This document shows, piece by piece, positions 15,296-23,079 of a DNA stretch of 29,333 nt (its first letter is position 1; each line of letters opens with the position of its first letter). A program made the translations under genes and the position numbers. Source of the DNA: CAZTWC01 sp964617105 [NCBI: uncultured Myxococcia bacterium]. GTDB lineage: Bacteria > CAZTWC01. The notes beneath the pieces are model-generated. The model ran no database searches, was not told the DNA's origin, and saw nothing but the letters and a program-made list of their open reading frames with translations. The stretch covers positions 1 through 29,333 of the forward strand of contig CAZTWC010000011.1 in assembly GCA_964617105.1 (NCBI GenBank). Direction: 5' to 3'.

Positions 15296-16045
15296 TTAAT
15301 CATCCTCATCGTCATCGTCATCGTCACCAAGCCCTTCGAGAATGTCGTCGATAAAACCCTGGCCGATACCATCACTACTACTTTTCGATTCCTGCAGTTT
15401 ATCCAACATCTCCCGTTTCTTTTCCAAAGTTTCTTCCGGGTTTTCATCCATCTCTATACCGAAAATCACCAGAAGTTCCAAGATTTTATTTTCAATTTCA
15501 TCCACCAGTTGGACGATTTTTTTAATTTTTTGTCCGGTCAAATCCTGAAATGAAAGTGTGGTAAGTATCTCCAGCAACTCACCTCTATTCTCTTCGTTAA
15601 TATCTTCTATGACCTGGAGATTTTCTACAAAATCGGTATCCTTATCCACCAAATAATTGTCATAAATTTTGCGGAGGTTCTCAATCTCCTCGGCTATAAT
15701 ATCCCGATCCTCCATGAATTTCTCAGCAATGGACATTATTTTATGGGCCGCCTTCTCCGTGGCATCGGTAATACTGGATAGTTGCATCGATGCCTGAGGA
15801 ATAAGTTGGGAACTCTCCCTAATGGTGGGATCCAGCACCCGCAGACTTTGCCTGGTTTTGTTGATATAATCTGCTAATTTGCCCAATTCACCCCTCATAT
15901 GGACATTTGCCTCTCGATAATAATCACCCTCAGACATGGCCTTGGCCATATTCACCAAACCCGTCAAAGAGGAATGGCCAGCCTCGGCCATTTTTTCAAG
16001 TCGTTTGGTTTTCGCTATTAGTTTATCTTTTATATCTTCACTCAT
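15296..16045 (-). CDS. cheZ: CheZ-type response regulator phosphatase with acidic tail
   Basis: The long helical 249-residue protein has the CheZ active-site signature SFQDLTGQKIKKI, with Asp168 and Gln172 matching the catalytic pair of E. coli CheZ (Asp143, Gln147). Near the C terminus GQGFIDDILEGLG closely resembles the CheY-binding peptide that ends E. coli CheZ. Here it is followed by an extra nine-residue all-acidic tail (DDDDDDEDD). I start at ATG 16045 (MSEDIKDK); an in-frame GTG at 16087 adds 14 unlikely residues. It leads the operon, yet no cheY or cheA is in view, so its target may be the receiver domain of the next gene or a distant CheY. Confidence 0.92.
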   Translation of the reverse strand: MSEDIKDKLIAKTKRLEKMAEAGHSSLTGLVNMAKAMSEGDYYREANVHMRGELGKLADYINKTRQSLRVLDPTIRESSQLIPQASMQLSSITDATEKAAHKIMSIAEKFMEDRDIIAEEIENLRKIYDNYLVDKDTDFVENLQVIEDINEENRGELLEILTTLSFQDLTGQKIKKIVQLVDEIENKILELLVIFGIEMDENPEETLEKKREMLDKLQESKSSSDGIGQGFIDDILEGLGDDDDDDEDD

Positions 16046-16123
16046 ATTTTTTACCCAGGTAATTGATGGATAAAACCGGGAAATCACGTTTTTCCCAGGT
16101 ATTTGCTAACAAAATTTAATCAT

Positions 16124-16157
16124 GAAAAGAATTCCCGGGATTTCAATGCCGGGTTGA
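16124..16157. repeat. 34-bp hairpin repeat, copy 1
   Basis: The stretch contains CCCGGGATTTCAATGCCGGG, a 9-10 bp stem, flanked by GAAAAGAATT and TTGA. The reverse complement of 18301-18334 matches it at 32 of 34 positions. It lies in the 347-base gap (16046-16392) between the divergent cheZ and maoC-like genes, in what would be the cheZ leader. The rest of the gap is AT-rich; a weak TTGAAG-17-TATGTT box (16168-16196, minus strand) could be the cheZ promoter. Confidence 0.7.
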
Positions 16158-16266
16158 TTAACTATTGAACATAACACTATATTACTATTACTTCAAGCTA
16201 TTACCTGAAAAACATAAAACTTTGCTTCCTGAAGTCATCACATTTCTCTAAAGTTTTTTTATTTTA

Positions 16267-16285
16267 ATTACAACCTGGCTGTAAT
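16267..16285. promoter_or_regulatory. Inverted repeat, possible operator
   Basis: ATTACA and TGTAAT flank a seven-base centre (ACCTGGC) to give a 19-bp dyad, about 110 bases upstream of the MaoC-like start. The size and symmetry fit a dimeric repressor site, but there is no further support. Confidence 0.35.
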
Positions 16286-16347
16286 GTCTCAAGGCAGACT
16301 TTTTTCTTTTACTTTTTTATCTATTCTATTACATTGGACATGAAATT

Positions 16348-16355
16348 GGGGGGGG
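16348..16355 (+). repeat. Run of eight G upstream of the MaoC-like gene
   Basis: An uninterrupted G8 tract lies 37 bases before the ATG at 16393. A weak TTGGAC (16334-16339) and AATAAA (16357-16362) flank it with a 17-base spacing, so a change in tract length would alter promoter spacing. Promoter assignment is weak; the tract itself is certain. Confidence 0.6.
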
Positions 16356-16392
16356 CAATAAAAGTATTAACAATTTTTACGGGAGACACAAC

Positions 16393-17265
16393 ATGACGGA
16401 AAAAGATGAAGGCTTAAACAGAGAAGTTATTGGCAAAAAATATGGCCGGAAGCCAATAGAAGCCACCCGGGAAATGATGCAAAAATATGCTTTGGCAACT
16501 AACGACCAAAACCCCTGGTATCTGGATGACAACCGGGAAGGTGGAATAGTGGCGCCTCCTCTGTTTGCTATGAAACTGTTGGTGGAGGTAATGTTCGACA
16601 TCATAACCGACCCGGAACTTAACGCCGACATGCTGCGCCTGGTGCACGGGGAGCAGGATATGACTTTTTTTAGTCCCATTAGGCCAGGTGATGTCTTAGA
16701 GCCCAGGGGTGAAATTATATCCATTGCCGATAAATCTTCGGGACAGTTGTGTATATCCAGATTATCTCTATATAAAAATGATAACCTTTTTATTGATGCT
16801 AACGCATCATTTTTTATCAGAGCCAAAAAGAAACCCGGAGATAAACCAAAAACTAAAAAAGAGAAAAAACCAGCGCCGGCTCTGCCTGAATTTATTTTCA
16901 ACGAACCAATGAAAGTGACTGAAGACCAACCTTACCGCTATGCTGAAGCATCAGGTGACAACAATCCCATCCATATTAACCCAGAAGTAGCCTTGAAGGC
17001 GGGGTTGGGAGGTATCATTTTGCAAGGACTCTGCACCATGGCTTTTAGTTCTCAGGCAGCGATCAAACACCCGGGACAGGGTGATCCCACCAAACTGCAT
17101 CGTTTGAAATTACGCTTTTCCGGTATTGTCAGACCCAAAGATGAATTAATTACCCAGGGGTACCCTATGGATGAGAAAGATGGAACCCTAATCTACGGTT
17201 TCAGAACCATAAACCAGGAAGAAAAAGAGGTCCTCAGTTCCGGAATAGCAGAGATCAAGAAGTAG
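16393..17265 (+). CDS. Double-hotdog MaoC-like enoyl-CoA hydratase/dehydratase
   Basis: This 290-residue protein has an N-terminal hotdog half (about residues 10-145; YALATNDQNPWY, GGIVAPPLFA, HGEQDMTFFSPIRPGD) and a C-terminal MaoC half (about 165-290). The second half carries the hydratase motif ASGDNNPIHINPE with catalytic Asp189 and His194, then GGIILQGL. The first half lacks the Asp/His pair, as in other fused proteins where one half is structural. It should hydrate trans-2-enoyl-CoA to (R)-3-hydroxyacyl-CoA or run the reverse dehydration; the substrate is unknown. A Lys/Pro-rich linker joins the halves. GGGAG lies seven bases before the ATG. The gene stands alone, divergent from cheZ. 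Confidence 0.9.
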   Translation: MTEKDEGLNREVIGKKYGRKPIEATREMMQKYALATNDQNPWYLDDNREGGIVAPPLFAMKLLVEVMFDIITDPELNADMLRLVHGEQDMTFFSPIRPGDVLEPRGEIISIADKSSGQLCISRLSLYKNDNLFIDANASFFIRAKKKPGDKPKTKKEKKPAPALPEFIFNEPMKVTEDQPYRYAEASGDNNPIHINPEVALKAGLGGIILQGLCTMAFSSQAAIKHPGQGDPTKLHRLKLRFSGIVRPKDELITQGYPMDEKDGTLIYGFRTINQEEKEVLSSGIAEIKK

Positions 17266-17285
17266 TGACTTGGTTCACACGGGAA

Positions 17286-17473
17286 GAATCCGGAGGCGCT
17301 TCACCTGCTTCCCTAAAGGGATCACCTGCGGCGTAGGCGCAGGAATAAAATTCCCGCAGGAAGACTCCCCCTGCCAGGGGGAGATGCCCGAAGGGCAGAG
17401 GGGGTACTAAAGATAATACGCCGAGGACAATTTTATTCCCTGCAACAACGCTGGTGAAGATGCATCCGAATTC
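17286..17473. repeat. Long structured intergenic repeat, copy 2, between convergent genes
   Basis: The layout matches 5091-5213: outer arms 17286-17305 and 17453-17473, inner arms 17339-17352 and 17429-17443 (GCAGGAATAAAATT against AATTTTATTCCCTGC). Motifs shared by both copies are CGGAGGCGCT, TTCCCGCAGG, CTGCAACAACG and GATGCATCCG. The outer stem has changed (CTTCACC/GGTGAAG here, CTCGG/CCGAG in copy 1) but pairing is kept. The loop of this copy carries the GC-rich double hairpin (17365-17400). The right end abuts the stop codon of the lipoprotein gene at 17474-17476. Likely roles are a bidirectional terminator or a mobile hairpin element. Confidence 0.8.
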
Positions 17474-18226
17474 TTAGTTGCAGCCTTTCCAGCCGCCGGG
17501 CATACAATCAACCTTCCCCGCGGCATAAAACTCTTCTGGGCCAGTGGGGCACTTTATATTAACTGAGCCATCCCGGTTGATCTTGACCACCGTTTTCTTG
17601 CCACTACCCCGCATATACTCGATTATTGCAGTGGTCTGAGAGAAGAGTGAACTACCCTGCTGTTGATGCTCCAAAAAACTAAAGCATAAAGCTGTGTCTT
17701 TACCCCGGGCTGTTCCTTGCACACCGGTTGAGGAACCCTGCAACTGAAGACGCTCCCCAGACTTCCAGGTTATGGTCTCTGAACTGAACCCAGAGGTGTG
17801 GCTGCAACTGCCAGCCGGCTGAAAACAGGACAGCACCAAAGCCAGGCAACTTTCACGAAAGGTACTCCGGTCCACATCAGTACAGGCAGGATAACCAGCG
17901 GTTACCGTTTTCAGAGAGGGTTTGGTTTGGCTACCTCCACCTCCAGGATTAGTAGTAGTGCTGCTGCCGGTAGTGGTGCTATCCTGGCCCTGATCACCGG
18001 TATCTATCGAGCCCTCCTGCCCTGAACCACCCTCCACGTCAGAACCGGATTTATCGCTGTCACCACCGCCTATTACCACATCGGCTCCGCCGCCAACTTT
18101 ACTGGTGCCACCTGTTTGGTTCTTTCCTTCGGAGGTGCCTGGTCCACTACTTTCAGAGGAACCGCAGTAGGCTAAAACCAGTGCCAACATAAAAGCGGCC
18201 AGTATGATAAGGGCATTCTTTTTCAT
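17474..18226 (-). CDS. Cys-rich lipoprotein with Gly/Ser-rich linker (paralogue of next upstream gene)
   Basis: ATG 18226 has AAGGAG seven bases upstream and opens directly on a signal peptide with lipobox LAYC (Cys21); the longer frame from 18259 adds no plausible start. The 250-residue product has a long low-complexity linker (about residues 22-105, Gly/Ser/Thr/Asp). A compact C-terminal domain follows with eight Cys in the same order as in the neighbouring lipoprotein: CTDVD, SCL, SCF, GSC, LCF, KCP, CMPGG and GC. That fits four disulfides in the periplasm or on the surface. A TW-SGE strand and GSVNIKCP are also shared. The function is unknown. Confidence 0.82.
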   Translation of the reverse strand: MKKNALIILAAFMLALVLAYCGSSESSGPGTSEGKNQTGGTSKVGGGADVVIGGGDSDKSGSDVEGGSGQEGSIDTGDQGQDSTTTGSSTTTNPGGGGSQTKPSLKTVTAGYPACTDVDRSTFRESCLALVLSCFQPAGSCSHTSGFSSETITWKSGERLQLQGSSTGVQGTARGKDTALCFSFLEHQQQGSSLFSQTTAIIEYMRGSGKKTVVKINRDGSVNIKCPTGPEEFYAAGKVDCMPGGWKGCN

Positions 18227-18300
18227 CGGAAACTCCTTCCCAAGTAAAACCAGAAACACTCCGCCCGGAAAGCAACTAGAACCCTCAAGTATTTAAGAAG

Positions 18301-18334
18301 TCAACCCGGCATTAAAATGCCGGGAATTCTTTTC
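18301..18334. repeat. 34-bp hairpin repeat, copy 2
   Basis: CCCGGCATTAAAATGCCGGG is a perfect inverted repeat (8-bp stem plus AT pairs), flanked as at 16124-16157 but in the opposite orientation. It starts five bases after the stop of the lipoprotein gene at 18339 as read on the minus strand. It could therefore work as that gene's terminator, although only a weak T-rich tail follows. Confidence 0.75.
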
Positions 18335-18338
18335 GTTC

Positions 18339-19025
18339 TTAACAACTACCTGCGGGCGTACACGCTTTGTAGCAGCACTTTGGAGTTACTCCGGAACAAT
18401 CGCTGTCTTTAATACACGAGCCACCTGCGCCGCCAGTGAGATCGCCGACATCTGGTATACCGGTAGTCTTGGAAGTGCAGGCTTTGGTACCGCCAGGCGT
18501 ACAGGTCAAGTCCGCTTTGGTGTATTTCTCTTCTTTGCCGTCCGGGCATTTCAAAGTCATGTTACCATCCTTGTCGGTGGTGAGATCGAATTTTTTATTA
18601 TCTTTGCTGGTAAATTCGGTGGTGTTAACACCGGTTTTAGAATCGTAATTAACCACTTTGTAAGTGTAACAACTTTCCCCTCCCTTGGATTTGGCGGTGC
18701 CGCTTACATCGGTAGTGCTCTTGGCATTTACCTCCATTTTTTCGCCAGATTCCCAGGTTACAGTGGCTTTCATCTTGCTTACGTCAAAAACAGATTCACA
18801 GGAACCAGAGGGTAAAAAACAGGAGATAGCATCTTTCAGGCAACTATCTTTAAAAGGGCTGTCATCCAAACTGGTACATGCCTTGGCAGCTCCGCTTAGT
18901 GAAGTTGACGGGTCAGTGATGTTACTACCGCCGTTATCAGTGTTGTCCTTCGAGTCACTGGAGCCACAATGGGCCAGGAAAGCAGTCATAATCAAACATA
19001 AAACTAAAATTGATACTTTTTTCAT
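18339..19025 (-). CDS. Cys-rich lipoprotein with extra C-terminal Cys module
   Basis: ATG 19025 has AAGGAG seven bases upstream and opens on a signal peptide ending in lipobox LAHC (Cys20). The 228-residue protein aligns with the next gene through eight Cys (CTSLD, SCL, SCF, GSC, SCY, KCP, CTPGG, AC) and shared TW-SGE and GNMTLKCP strands. Unlike its paralogue, it ends in an added module beginning near CIKDSDCSG, with six Cys in the pattern C-x5-C-x6-CC-x3-C-x5-C. This resembles small disulfide knots such as WAP-like domains. The linker is short. It lies 57 bases after acnB. The tandem pair points to gene duplication followed by divergence. The function is unknown. Confidence 0.83.
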   Translation of the reverse strand: MKKVSILVLCLIMTAFLAHCGSSDSKDNTDNGGSNITDPSTSLSGAAKACTSLDDSPFKDSCLKDAISCFLPSGSCESVFDVSKMKATVTWESGEKMEVNAKSTTDVSGTAKSKGGESCYTYKVVNYDSKTGVNTTEFTSKDNKKFDLTTDKDGNMTLKCPDGKEEKYTKADLTCTPGGTKACTSKTTGIPDVGDLTGGAGGSCIKDSDCSGVTPKCCYKACTPAGSC

Positions 19026-19082
19026 TTTTTTCTCCTTGGTATCAGGTTTGCGTCCATTCCCAAAAAAATAATGGGTAGACAA

Positions 19083-21668
19083 TTAAAATTCAAGCGGCCG
19101 GTTGATCTCCTCCAGCCGGGGAGCAACTTTTTCCTGGTATAGAGCTAAATATTCATCCAACGTGGGTATCTGCCCCTTGATGGCTATTACGGTAGCCAAA
19201 TGAGCCGAGCCTAAAAAGACCTGTGCGCCGGTTCCCATCCGGTTATCAAAATTTCTGGTGCTGGTGGAGAAAGTATTGGCATTATCAGCCACCTGGGCCT
19301 GGTTGCCCATGCACAGGGAGCATCCCGGCACATGGATGTTAGCGCCCGCCTCCATCAACCGCCCCAGAATTCCTTCTCTGCCTAACTGAACATTGCTCTC
19401 TCTATCTGGAGGTACGGTCCAAAATTTCATCTGGTGGGGGATCTTTTCCCCTTCCAGCAGGGCGGCGGCCACTCTAAAGTCGGTAATATCCACCATGCAG
19501 CTGCCGATAAAAACCTCATCGATCCGGGTCCCAGCCACCTCAGATAGGGTCACTATCTTATCTGGATCATTGGGCGCAGCCAACAGAGGCTCCTTGATCT
19601 GTTTCAGGTCGATATCCACCACTTCGGCATAGTCAGCCTTCTGGTCCGCTTCCGGCAAGGAGGGATTTTTCAGCCACTCCTCCATCTTTTCTATAACCAC
19701 CTTTACCGTTGGTGATGGGTGACGTTGGGAAAAATTGGTTTTCAAGAATTTCAGATTATTTTCCACATATTGGATTACATTATCCAGTTTATGAGAAAAA
19801 GTGCTTCCCGCTGCCGACCTTTCGGCCGAAGCATCAGTCAACTTGTAGGCTTCAACTACATTGAGAAATTCAAGTCCCTGGATCTCCAAAATGCGATCCG
19901 CAAAGGCATTGGCCTTTTTATCGCCCTTTTCCAGATTTACCAAACCGGTTTTCAGACCCACGTAGGGAATAGCGTTGACTAAATCCCGCACCGTAATGCC
20001 TGGCTCCATCTTCCCCTTAAAGCGGGCCAACACAGATTCCGGCATATCCAGAGGAAAATAACCCTGGCTAGCAGCAAAAGCCACCAGGTCTGAACCCGCT
20101 GGAAAAGAGATGCCAATAGGAAATCTGGTATGGCTGTCACCGCCGGTGCCTACAAAATATGGGAGCAGAAAGCGATTGCCATTGATGTGAATAACCCCAT
20201 CTCCAGGGCGCAGATCGATGCCGCCCAAATGGTTCATAAAACCGCCCAACCGGTTTTGCATACTGGAATCTTTGCTCTTTGGTCCCGCTGCAGTATGGCA
20301 AAAGGACTGTATCATAACAGTGTTGAATTTTTTGCAGGCCAACTCCTGAATCTCTTGCATGGTCATGGCGCCGGTAGTATCCTGACTGTAAACCAATTCG
20401 GCCTTTGGTTCCAGATAATCTCCCGGTTTAACTCCCTTACAGCCGCAGGCCTGGCCAATAATTTTTTGGGCTAAAGAGAAAGATGCATCTGCTTCATAGT
20501 GACAAAATTCCGGTAATTCCAAGGCCACATCCTTGACCCCAATCCCCTTTTGGGCACAAATCTTTCTCACCTCCCTGGTTAATTTACGGCCGATTATCAA
20601 GTTGTTTCTGCCTCCAGCCCTGGCTTCTTCAAGAATAGAGGCTGGTTCAACCTTGAACTCGGAAAGAACCACTCCATTTTCATCTTTTACCACTCCAGCC
20701 TGCAAATCCACATTAACAATAGTACCCTCTTCGATTTTGCCAGTGGAGCAGCGTATGGGAATGGAACCACATCCTCTCAGGGTGTTAAAAAAGATGGGGG
20801 CTATCTTAGCGGCCATCACCAGACCACCGCGCCGTTTATTTGGCACATTAGGGATATTGTCCCCAATCCACCATACCAGTGAATTGGAGGCTGATTTGCG
20901 TGAACTGCCAGTGCCGACCACGTCTCCAGCCAGCATTATCTTTTTACCAATCTCCTTTAATTTGGCCAACCGTTGGAGAAAATTTTGATCGTGGGGACTA
21001 GTGGATAATATCTTCAAAGCGTGCAGAGGAATATCATCCCGGGTAGAAGCTTCCTGGGCGGGTGAGAAAAAATCGGTATTAATCTCGCCGGTAGTGCGAA
21101 CGACCATCATCTGCCTCTGCATCTCCAACGGGGGGCAGGAACTGAACCAACTGGCAGCGCCCAAATTGGCCAGTACCTTACGGGCGTAAGAGTTGCTGTC
21201 CGCCATTTTTGATATTCTCTCCAACTCGTCTGGACTGATTAAAAACAGTTTTGACAGTATTTCCACTGCCCTTTCAGCCAGAGTGCCCTCGTAATCCAGA
21301 GCATTGATGATATATTCCATATTGGCGCCGCCAACCATCCGGCCTAACATATCCAGGGTCATCATTCTATCGATATAAACCGACCTTTTCTGCTCTCCTA
21401 AAATTTCACCTAAAAATGAGGCTTTTACCTGAGAAGCGGGATATACTCCCGGCGGCACCCGATGGTCTAACAGGTAAAGAAGTGAATCCACGGTGTTCTG
21501 ATAACCGGGAAGCGAAAAAAATCCCTGATCTAAAGTCTCTTCAAGTAAAGCCTGGCATACAGCCTCCACCTGCCCGGCTGATAACGGCAAAGGTGGTATT
21601 CCCTGAGTTTCTCTCTGTTTGAGATGAGCCAAGTATTCATCTCTAAAAATTTCCAATTTTTCATTCAT
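19083..21668 (-). CDS. acnB: Aconitate hydratase B
   Basis: At 861 residues this is close to the 865 of E. coli AcnB. The domain order is the AcnB one: a HEAT-like N-terminal domain, then the swivel domain (GDVVGTGSSRKSASNSLVWWIG), then the catalytic domains. The three [4Fe-4S] ligands are Cys724 (FIGSCMVDI), Cys783 and Cys786 (PGCSLCMGN), with the same 59- and 3-residue spacings as in E. coli. QSFCHTAAGPKSKD and GTGGDSHTRFP also match. It interconverts citrate and isocitrate in the TCA cycle and, in many bacteria, also acts on 2-methylcitrate intermediates. AGGAG lies nine bases before the ATG. The downstream lipoprotein genes have no evident metabolic link. Confidence 0.97.
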   Translation of the reverse strand: MNEKLEIFRDEYLAHLKQRETQGIPPLPLSAGQVEAVCQALLEETLDQGFFSLPGYQNTVDSLLYLLDHRVPPGVYPASQVKASFLGEILGEQKRSVYIDRMMTLDMLGRMVGGANMEYIINALDYEGTLAERAVEILSKLFLISPDELERISKMADSNSYARKVLANLGAASWFSSCPPLEMQRQMMVVRTTGEINTDFFSPAQEASTRDDIPLHALKILSTSPHDQNFLQRLAKLKEIGKKIMLAGDVVGTGSSRKSASNSLVWWIGDNIPNVPNKRRGGLVMAAKIAPIFFNTLRGCGSIPIRCSTGKIEEGTIVNVDLQAGVVKDENGVVLSEFKVEPASILEEARAGGRNNLIIGRKLTREVRKICAQKGIGVKDVALELPEFCHYEADASFSLAQKIIGQACGCKGVKPGDYLEPKAELVYSQDTTGAMTMQEIQELACKKFNTVMIQSFCHTAAGPKSKDSSMQNRLGGFMNHLGGIDLRPGDGVIHINGNRFLLPYFVGTGGDSHTRFPIGISFPAGSDLVAFAASQGYFPLDMPESVLARFKGKMEPGITVRDLVNAIPYVGLKTGLVNLEKGDKKANAFADRILEIQGLEFLNVVEAYKLTDASAERSAAGSTFSHKLDNVIQYVENNLKFLKTNFSQRHPSPTVKVVIEKMEEWLKNPSLPEADQKADYAEVVDIDLKQIKEPLLAAPNDPDKIVTLSEVAGTRIDEVFIGSCMVDITDFRVAAALLEGEKIPHQMKFWTVPPDRESNVQLGREGILGRLMEAGANIHVPGCSLCMGNQAQVADNANTFSTSTRNFDNRMGTGAQVFLGSAHLATVIAIKGQIPTLDEYLALYQEKVAPRLEEINRPLEF

Positions 21669-21741
21669 ACCAACTCTCTCCTAATTTAAAATTTATAATA
21701 CCTACAAAATCTCTTATATTTCTAATTATTTCTAATCTACC

Positions 21742-22944
21742 TCATGCGCCCAACTCTCTATCCACTCTGAACATTATTTCGCCAATCAAAATAAAATCAC
21801 TATGATTCAGCACTACCTCTTTGATGATCCTTAAAAAAGTTCCATTGGTGCTATCCAGGTCCTGAAGAAACCATTTTTCCTCTGTGAAATAGATTATCGC
21901 ATGCCGTGCAGAGATATAACTGTCATGCGCAAAAGTAATATTGCCGCTGGTTCTACCCACCAAATTTTCATCTTTGTTGTTCAGGAAATAAATATTGCCT
22001 ATGGTAGCGTTGTCAAATACTTGTACCAACCTCCATTTAGATCCGCTATGCTTGCTGCCCCAAAGTTTGGTGCCCGCTTCATCTTGAAAAAAATCATCTT
22101 TGGTAAATATCTCCCGGTAGTCGGAAAAGCGTAATAGTTCCTGGCCAATCCGAATATAGTCACCAGGCTGAATCTGTATTTTACCTTTTAATTGTTTAAA
22201 AATACCGTTTTTGCTGCCCAGATCCTGCACCATCAGTTTACCATCCAGGTTGTAAAAGCGAGCGTGTTTGGAAGAGATATAATCATTCCCCTTAAAATCA
22301 ATATCTCCTTCACCTTTACCCAGTAAGGTCAAATCGCTTTTTAAAGGATATATTTCTCCCTCGGTGCCATCCATATTTATAGTTACCAGACGATCACCAT
22401 GAACTTGATTCTCCTTTCCTACAGTACGGCAAAACATAGTTTCTGACCAATTGAAAGCCTCGGGTGAATGTTTACCATATTTGGTGCCGCAACTACCGCA
22501 AAAACTGTTTTGGGCTGGAACCAATAAGCCACAATTCATGCAAACCTGCCCTTCAGATATGGTTTGAAAATTCTCACTTTCTCCGTTAGTATTTTGGTCA
22601 GATAAATTTTCCGATTCCTGAGGTTTGCTCTCCTCCGCCGGCTCTTCAACCGGCATCATCCGCATCACGGTTTTTTCCTCAAAGTCATCATTCCTTGATT
22701 CCCGGGCTTCACCTGGCGACTCAGGTTCCAACTCTTTTTGACTCACCGGTTTCAGTTCTTGCTCAGTTTGAATAACCACCAAAGGTTCTTTCATTTTATC
22801 AATAGGATTTTCCACCAATTGATGCCCGCAATCACGACAAAATAAATAAGCAACCGCATTCTCGGCCCAACAAGCAGGACAATGGACAGTGTCTGCTTCT
22901 TCCCGCTTAAATTTTTTTAATAACCTGGCAAACAACTTGACCAT
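21742..22944 (-). CDS. Double zinc-ribbon, double FHA domain protein
   Basis: The 400 residues hold a zinc ribbon (Cys22, Cys25, Cys36, Cys39), a long acidic linker, a second zinc ribbon (Cys135, Cys138, Cys149, Cys152) and two FHA domains (about 185-275 and 305-395). FHA2 has the complete phosphothreonine-binding set GR (330-331), SxxH (345-348) and NG (367-368). FHA1 has GK (209-210) in place of GR but keeps SxxH and NG. Such proteins read Ser/Thr kinase signals; no kinase gene is in the window. The linker contains Thr residues that could be phosphorylated and bound in cis (inference). No membrane segment is present, so it is cytosolic. An AGAGG ribosome site precedes the ATG. Confidence 0.9.
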   Translation of the reverse strand: MVKLFARLLKKFKREEADTVHCPACWAENAVAYLFCRDCGHQLVENPIDKMKEPLVVIQTEQELKPVSQKELEPESPGEARESRNDDFEEKTVMRMMPVEEPAEESKPQESENLSDQNTNGESENFQTISEGQVCMNCGLLVPAQNSFCGSCGTKYGKHSPEAFNWSETMFCRTVGKENQVHGDRLVTINMDGTEGEIYPLKSDLTLLGKGEGDIDFKGNDYISSKHARFYNLDGKLMVQDLGSKNGIFKQLKGKIQIQPGDYIRIGQELLRFSDYREIFTKDDFFQDEAGTKLWGSKHSGSKWRLVQVFDNATIGNIYFLNNKDENLVGRTSGNITFAHDSYISARHAIIYFTEEKWFLQDLDSTNGTFLRIIKEVVLNHSDFILIGEIMFRVDRELGA

Positions 22945-22992
22945 TTAAACCTCTTCCCGGTTCTCCCCGGTATTGCATCATTGTTCAAATCG

Positions 22993-23020
22993 AATATATC
23001 CACTTTGCAAAATATGTCCA
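22993..23020 (-). promoter_or_regulatory. Candidate sigma-70 promoter for the FHA gene
   Basis: On the minus strand TGGACA (23015-23020) and TATATT (22993-22998) each match the consensus at five of six positions, with a 16-base spacer. The predicted leader is about 41 bases to the ATG at 22944. Confidence 0.5.
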
Positions 23021-23035
23021 GCGAAAAAGCATCTA

Positions 23036-23065
23036 TTGACATAGTGGCGGAATAAAGCTTATAGT
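23036..23065 (+). promoter_or_regulatory. Sigma-70 promoter for the Rieske/cytochrome b operon
   Basis: A perfect TTGACA (23036-23041), an 18-base spacer and TATAGT (23060-23065, five of six) form a strong promoter. Transcription would begin near 23072, only about eight bases before the ATG at 23080. The message would thus have almost no leader and no room for a ribosome site. Confidence 0.65.
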
Positions 23066-23079
23066 GATATTCATAAGTT

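Noticed and set aside
16046-16087. Upstream GTG start for CheZ
   Set aside because: It adds 14 residues unlike CheZ N termini and has no ribosome site.
18227-18259. Upstream start for the Gly-rich lipoprotein
   Set aside because: It would precede and disrupt the signal peptide and would overlap the AAGGAG ribosome site of ATG 18226.
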